Assembly (NCBI GenBank): GCA_964016885.1
Contig: OZ024740.1
Span: forward strand, 204,360,429 to 204,424,428
DNA length: 64,000 nucleotides
Origin: Eledone cirrhosa
Lineage: Eukaryota > Mollusca > Cephalopoda > Octopoda > Eledonidae
Direction: 5' to 3'
Shown: in pieces, positions 57,401 to 64,000 of the stretch
Layout of the letters: the number at the start of each line of letters is the position of its first letter
Numbering within the stretch: position 1 is the stretch's first letter
Translations under genes and position numbers: made by a program
The notes under the pieces: generated by a model
Database searches by the model: none
Seen by the model: the letters and a program-made list of their open reading frames with translations, nothing else
What the model was told of the DNA's origin: nothing

Positions 57401-58799
57401 GGGGATGTGTTATTAAGGAGTTTATTATAGACCCAGACGTGGCTGTGTTGTTAAGGAGTTCGTTATAGACAGAGATGGGGCTGTATTATTAAGGAGTTTA
57501 TTATACACCAAGACGTGACTGTGTTGTTAAGGAGTTTATTATAGACCCAGACTATGGCTGTGTTATTAACGAGTTTATTATAGACCCAGATGTGTCTGTG
57601 TTGTTAAGGTGTTCATTATAGACCCAAAACTGGCTGTGTTATTAAGGAGTTCGTTATAGACAGAGATGGGGCTGTGTTGTTAAGGAGTTCATTATAGACC
57701 CAGACGTGGCTGTGTTCTTAAGGAGTTTCTTATAGACCCAGACGTGGCTGTGTTATAGACCCAGACGTGGCTATGTTATTAAGAAGTTTCTTATAGACCC
57801 AGACGTGGCTGTGTTGTTAAGGAGTTTGTTATAGACTCAGACGTGGCTGTGTTATTAAGGAGTTTGTTATAGCCCCAGATCGGCTGTGTTGTTAAGGAGT
57901 TCGTTATAGACACAGACGGGGCTGTGTTATTAAGTAGTTTATTATAGACCCAGACGTGGCTGTGTTATTAAGGGGTTTCTGATAGACCCAGACGTGGCTG
58001 TGTTATTAAGGAGTTTATTATAGACCCAGACGTGGCGGTGTTGTAAAGGAGTTCGTTATAGGCCCAGACGTGGCTGTGTTATTAAGGAGTTTATTATAGA
58101 CCCAGACGTTGCTGTGTTATTAAGGAGTTTATTATAGACCCAGACGTGGCGGTGTTGTTAAGGAGTTCGTTATAAACCCAGACGTGGCTGTGTTATTAAG
58201 GACTTTATTATAGACCCAGACGTAGCTGTGTTGTTAAGGAGTTCGTTATAGACCCAGACGTGGCTGTGTTATTAAGAAGTTTATTATACACCCAGACGTA
58301 ACTGTGTTGTTAAGGAGTTCGTTATAGACCCAGACGTGGCTATGTTATTAAGGAGTTCGTTATAGACCCAGACGCGGCTGCGTTATTAAGGAGTTTATTA
58401 TCGAACCAGACGTGGCTGTGTTGTTAAGGAGTTCGTTATAGACACAGACGGGGCTGTGTTATTAAGGAGTTTATTATAGACCCAGACGTGGCTGTGTTGT
58501 TAAGGAGTTCGTTATAGACACAGATGGGGCTGTATTATTAAGGAGTTTATTATACACCCAGACGTGACTGTGTTGTTAAGGAGTTTATTATAGACCCAGA
58601 CTATGGCTGTGTTATTAAGGAGTTTATTATAGACCCAGATGTGTCTGTGTTGTTAAGGTGTTCATTATAGACCCAAAACTGGCTGTGTTATTAAGGAGTT
58701 CGTTATAGACACAGATGGGGCTGTGTTGTTAAGGAGTTTATTATAGACCCAGACGTGGCTGTGTTGTTAAGTAGTTTATTATAGACCCAGGCGTGGTTG
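51486..58799. repeat. 38-bp minisatellite array, segment right of the 10-kb duplication
   Basis: A mosaic of stretches seen elsewhere. 51,490-52,470 follows the 35,700-36,660 order. 52,180-54,700 resembles 26,400-30,200 without the LTR element. 55,380-58,740 again follows the 10-kb unit order (tatcgaaccagacgtgg, cgcggctgcg, cccaaaactggctg landmarks). The empty counterpart of the LTR insertion site is at 52,513-52,540. Confidence 0.93.
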
Positions 58800-61700
58800 T
58801 GTCGTTAAGTAGTTCGTTATAGACACAGACGGGGCTGTGTTGTTAAGGAGTTTGTTATAGACCCAGAAGTGGCTGTGTTGTTAAGGTGTTTGTTATAGAC
58901 CCAGACGTGACTGTGTTATTAAGGAGTTCGTTAAAGACGTAAATGTTGTTGTGTTGTTAAGCAGTTTATTATAGACCCAGACGTGGCTGTATTATTAAGG
59001 AGTTTATTATAGACCCAGACGTGGCTGTGTTGTTAAGGATTTCGTTATAGACCCAGATGTGGCTGTGTTATTAAGGAGTGTATTATAGACCCAGACGGGG
59101 CTGTGTTGTTAACGAGTTCGTTATAGACCAAGAAGGGCTGTGTTATTAAGGAGTTTGTTATCGACCCAGACGTGGCTGTGTTGTTAAGGAGTTCGTTATA
59201 CTCCCAGACGTGGCTGTGTTATAAAGGAGTTCGTTATAAACACGGGGGGGGGGCTGTGTTGTTAAGAAGTTCGTTATAGACCCAGATGTGGCTGTGTTAT
59301 TAAGGAGTTTATTATAGACCCAGACGTGACTGTGTTGTTAAGGAGTTCGTTATAGACCCAGACGTGGCTGTGTTATTAAGGAGTTCGTTATAGCCGCAGA
59401 CGTAGTTGTGTTGTTAAGTAGTTTATGATAGACCCAGACATGGCTGTGATGTTAAGGAGTTCGTTATAGACACAGACGGTTCTTTGTTGGTAAGGAGTTT
59501 GTTATCGACCCAGACGAGGCTGTGTTGTTAAGGAGTTTGTTATAGACCCAGACATGGCTGTGTTATTAAGGAGTTCGTTATAGACCGAAATGTGGTTGTG
59601 TTCTTAAGGAGTTTATTATAGACACGGACGTGGTTGTGTTGTTAAGGAGTTTATTATAGACCCGGACGGGGTTGTGTTGTTAAGGAATTTGTTATAGACC
59701 CAGATGTAGTTGCGTGGTTAAGGAGTTTATTATAGACCCAGACGTGGCTGTGTTGTTAATGAGTTCGTTATAGACCCAGACGTGGCTGTGTTATTAAGTA
59801 GTTTATTATAGACCCAGACGTGACTGTGTTGTTAAGGAGTTCGTTATAGACCAAGACGGGCTGTGTTATTAAGGAGTTTATTATCGACCCAGACGTGGCT
59901 GTGTTGTTAAGGAGTTTGTTATAGTCCCAGACGTCGCTGTGATATTAAGGAGTTCGTTATAGACACGAACGGGGCTGTGTTGTTAAGGAGTTCGTTATAG
60001 ACCCAGATGTTGCTGTGTTATTAAGGAGTTTGTTATAGACCCAGACGTGGCTGTGTTATTAAGGAGTTCGTTATAGACACAGACGTAGTTGTGTTATTAA
60101 GGAGTTTATTATAGACCCAGACGTGGCTGTGATATTAAGGAGTTCGTTATAGACACAGACGGGGCTTTGTTTTTAAGGAGTTTGTTATCGACCCAGACGT
60201 GGCTGTGTTGTTAAGGAGTTTGTTATAGACCCAGACGTGGCTGTGTTATAGACCCAGACGTGGCTGTGTTATTAAGGAGTTTCTTATAGACCCAGATGTG
60301 GCTGTGTCGTTAAGGAGTTTGTTATAGACTCAGACGTGGCTGTGTTGTTAGGAGTTTGTTATAGACCCAGACTTGGCTGTGTGATTAAGGCGTTTGTTAT
60401 TGACCCAGATCGGCTGTGTTGTTAAGGAGTTCGTTATAGACACAGACGGGGCTGTGTTATTAAGGAGTTTATTATAGACCCAGACGTGTCTGTGTTGTTA
60501 AGGTGTTTGTTATAGTCCCAGACGTGGCTGTGTTGTTACGGAGTTTGTTATAGATCCAGACGTGGCTGTGTTGTTATGGAGTTTGTTATAGACCCAGACG
60601 TGTCTGTGTTGTTAAGGTGTTTGTTATAGTCCCAGACGTGGCTGTTTTGTTACGGAGTTTGTTATAGACCCAGACGTGGCTGTGTTGTTAAGGAGTTTGT
60701 TATAGACCCAGACGTGGTTTTGTGGTTAACGAATTAGTTATAGACACAGACGTGGCTGTGTTGTTAAGGAGTTTATTATAGACACGGATGTGGTTGTGTT
60801 GTTAAGGAGTTTATTATAGACCCAGACGGGGCTGTGTTGTTAAGGAGTTTATTATAGACCCAGACGTGGCTGTGTTGTTAAAGAGTTTATTATAGGCCCA
60901 GACGTGGTTGTGTGGTTAAGGAGTTTATTATAGACCCAGACGTGGCTGTGTTATTAAGGAGTTTATTATAGACCCAGACGTGGCTGTGTTATTAAGTAGT
61001 TTGTTATAGACCCAGACGTGGTTGTGTGGTTAAGGAGTTTATTATAGACCCAGACGTGACTGTGTTATTAAGGAGTTTGTTATAGACCCAGACGTGGCTG
61101 TGTTATTAAGTAGTTTGTTATAGACCCAGACGTGGTTGTGTGGTTAAGGAGTTTATTATAGACCCAGACGTGGCTGTGTTATTAAGGAGTTTATTATAGA
61201 CCCAGACGTGGCTGTGTTATTAAGTAGTTTGTTATAGACCCAGACGTGGTTGTGTGGTTAAGGAGTTTATTATAGACCCAGACGTGGCTGTGTTATTAAG
61301 GAGTTTATTATAGAACCAGACGTGGCAGTGTTGTTAAGGAGTTTGTTACCGACCCAGACGTGGCTGTGTTGTTAAGGAGTTTGTTATAGACCCAGACGTG
61401 GCTGTGTTATAGACCCAGGCGTGGCTGTGTTATTAAGGAGTTTCTTATAGACCCAGACGTGGCTGTGTTGTTAGGAGTTTGTTATAGACCCAGACTTGGC
61501 TATGTTATTACGGAGTTTGTTATTGACCCAGACGTAGCTGTGTTGTTAAGGAGTTCGTTATAGACACAGACGGGGCTGTGTTATTAAGGAGTTCGTTATA
61601 GACACAGACGGGGCTGTGTTGTTAAGGAGTTTGTTATAGACCCAGAAGTGGCTGTGTTGTTAAGGTGTTTGTTATAGACCCAGACGTGACTGTGTTATTA

Positions 61701-64000
61701 AGGAGTGCGTTAAAGACGCAAATGTTGTTGTGTTGTTAAGCAGTTTATTATAGACCCAGACGTGGCTGTGTTATTAAGGAGTTTATTATAGACCCAGACG
61801 TGGCTGTGTTGTTAAGGATTTCGTTATAGACCCAGACGTGGCTGTGTTATTAAGGAGTGTATTATAAACCCAGACGTGGCTGTCTTGTTAACGAGTTCGT
61901 TATAGACCAAGACGGGCTGTGTTATTAAGGAGTTTATTATCGACCCAGACGTGGCTGTGTTGTTAAGGAGTTCGTTATACTCCCAGACGTGGCTGTGTTA
62001 TTAAGGAGTTCGTTATAGACACGGGCGGAGCTGTGTTGTTAAGGAGTTCGTTATAGACCCATATGTGGCTGTGTTATTAAGGAGTTTATTATAGACCCAG
62101 ACGTGACTGTGTTGTTAAGGAGTTCGTTATAGACCCAGACGTGGCTGTGTTATTAAGGAGTTCGTTATAGCCACAGGCGTAGTTGTGTTGTTAAGGAGTT
62201 TATTATAGACCCAGACATGGCTGTGATGTTAAGGAGTTCGTTATAGACACAGACGGGTCTTTGTTGGTAAGGAGTTTGTTATCGACCCAGACGAGGCTGT
62301 GTTGTTAAGGAGTTTGTTATAGACCCAGACATGGCTGTGTTATTAAGGAGTTCGTTATAGACCGAAATGTGGTTGTGTTCTTAAGGAGTTTATTATAGAC
62401 ACGGACGTGGTTGTGTTGTTAAGGAGTTTATTATAGACCCGGACGGGGTTGTGTTGTTAAGGAATTCGTTATAGACCCAGATGTAGTTGCGTGGTTAAGG
62501 AGTTTATTATAGACCCAGACGTGGCTGTGTTGTTAATGAGTTCGTTATAGACCCAGACGTGGCTGTGTTATTAAGGAGTTTATTATAGACCCAGACGTGA
62601 CTGTGTTGTTAAGGAGTTCGTTATAGACCAAGACGGGCTGTGTTATTAAGGATTTTATTATCGACCCAGACGTGGCTGTGTTGTTAAGGAGTTTGTTATA
62701 GTCCCAGACATCGCTGTGATATTAAGGAGTTCGTTATAGACACGAACGGGGCTGTGTTGTTAAGGAGTTCGTTATAGACCCAGATGTGGCTGTGTTATTA
62801 AGGAGTTTGTTATAGACCCAGACGTGGCTGTGTTATTAAGGAGTTCGTTATAGACACAGACGTAGTTGTGTTATTAAGGAGTTTATTATAGACCCAGACA
62901 TGGCTGTGATGTTAAGGAGTTCGTTATAGACACAGACGGGTCTTTGTTGGTAAGGAGTTTGTTATCGACCCAGACGAGGCTGTGTTGTTAAGGAGTTTGT
63001 TATAGACCCAGACATGGCTGTGTTATTAAGGAGTTCGTTATAGACCGAAATGTGGTTGTGTTCTTAAGTAGTTTATTATAGACACGGACGTGGTTGTGTT
63101 GTTAAGGAGTTTATTATAGACCCGGACGGGGTTGTGTTGTTAAGGAATTCGTTATAGACCCAGATGTAGTTGCGTGGTTAAGGAGTTTATTATAGACCCA
63201 GACGTGGCTGTGTTGTTAATGAGTTCGTTATAGACCCAGACGTGGCTGTGTTATTAAGGAGTTTATTATAGACCCAGACGTGACTGTGTTGTTAAGGTGT
63301 TTGTTATAGTCCCAGACGTGGCTGTGTTGTTAAGGAGTTTATTATAGACCCAGACATGGCTGTGTTATTAAGGAGTTCGTTATAGACCGAAATGTGGTTG
63401 TGTTGTTAAGGAGTTTATTATAGACACGGACGTGGGTGTGTTGTTAAGGAGTTTATTATAGACCCAGACGGGGTTGTGATGTTAAGGAATTCGTTATAGA
63501 CCCAGATGTAGTTGTGTGGTTAAGGAGTTTATTATAGACCCAGACGTGGTTGTATGGTTAAGGAGTTTATTATAGACCCAGACGTGGTTGTGTTGTTAAG
63601 GAGTTCGTTATAGACCCAGACGTAGTTGTGTTGTTAAGGTGTTTGTTATAGTCCCAGACGTGGCTGTGTTGTTAAGGAGTTTATTATAGACAGAGACGTG
63701 GCTGCGTTGTTAAGGAGTTTGTTATAGACCCAGACGTGGCTGTGTTATTAAGGAGTTTATTATAGACCCAGACGTGGTTGTGTGGTTAAGGAGTTCGTTA
63801 TAGACACTGGCGGGGCTGTGTTATTAAGGAGTTCGTTATAGACACAGACTGGGCTGTGTTGTTAAGGAGGTTGTTATAGACCCAGACGTGGCTGTGTTAA
63901 TAAGGAGTTTATTATAGACCCAGGCGTGGTTGTGTGGTTAAAGAGTTCGTTATAGACACAGACGGGGCTGTGTTGTTAAGGGGTTTGTTATAGACCCAGA
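58800..64000. repeat. 38-bp minisatellite array, more divergent right block with 2.78-kb period
   Basis: Units vary more (gaccgaaatgtggttgtg, gacacggacgtggttg, gtgtggttaagg). A (G)n run lies at about 59,244-59,253. Landmark order repeats at an offset of 2,779 (cccagaagtgg at 58,862 and 61,641), and a shorter repeat of about 700 bp follows (tctttgttggtaagg units near 59,480, 62,240 and 62,940). The array continues past the right edge of the window. Confidence 0.93.

Noticed and set aside
15872..64000. CRISPR-like repeat-spacer array
   Set aside because: The repeats are contiguous 38-bp units with no unique spacers, and the context is animal genomic DNA with LINEs and SINEs.
15872..64000. Protein-coding tandem repeat
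   Set aside because: 38 is not a multiple of three, and the unit carries stops (tta tag, taa) on both strands, so no long frame survives.
15872..64000. Unfolded-protein-response element (TGACGTGG) repeated in every unit
   Set aside because: The unit reads agacgtgg, with A in place of the needed T, so the core site is not matched.

Overview
The window reads as cephalopod nuclear DNA, most likely octopus. The main evidence is several copies of a tRNA-derived SINE whose body matches the well-known cephalopod SINE group (the 'cggggtcgataaaa' core, the 'gctggcc..gtgcct' 3' part and an (ATT)n or (GTT)n tail). Long (TG)n, (TA)n and (ATT)n tracts fit this. It is a repeat-dominated region, and no complete host gene was found.

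Positions 1-15,870 look like introns of a plus-strand host gene filled with transposons. Two exons are visible, 3690-3853 and 6379-6520. They encode complementary halves of group-A-like SRCR (scavenger receptor cysteine-rich) domains, and their splice sites and phases agree. Around them lie: a non-LTR retrotransposon ORF2 entering from the left edge (1-2734), a minus-strand LINE remnant (about 4893-5792), a SINE (6571-6809), two Penelope-like element copies with GIY-YIG endonuclease in head-to-head orientation (about 7400-9757), a Dong/R4-like LINE with a restriction-like endonuclease broken by frameshifts (11,256-14,882), and two minus-strand SINEs (about 15,075-15,420).

From about 15,872 to the right edge, roughly 48 kb, the DNA is one tandem array of a 38-bp unit. 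It is interrupted only by a 1,381-bp non-autonomous LTR retrotransposon (26,756-28,136) and a short SINE fragment that was later copied with the array. Units fall into two correlated types that often alternate. There is nested higher-order structure: a tandem pair of about 5.3 kb (16,023-26,659), a nearly identical tandem pair of about 10.06 kb (31,355 to about 51,485), and a more divergent block with a period of about 2.78 kb (58,800-64,000). Inserted elements and matching empty sites allow the relative order of events to be read.

Nothing suggests a bacterial or viral system. The most notable features are the minisatellite megaarray with its large recent tandem duplications, and its possible location inside an intron of an SRCR receptor gene.
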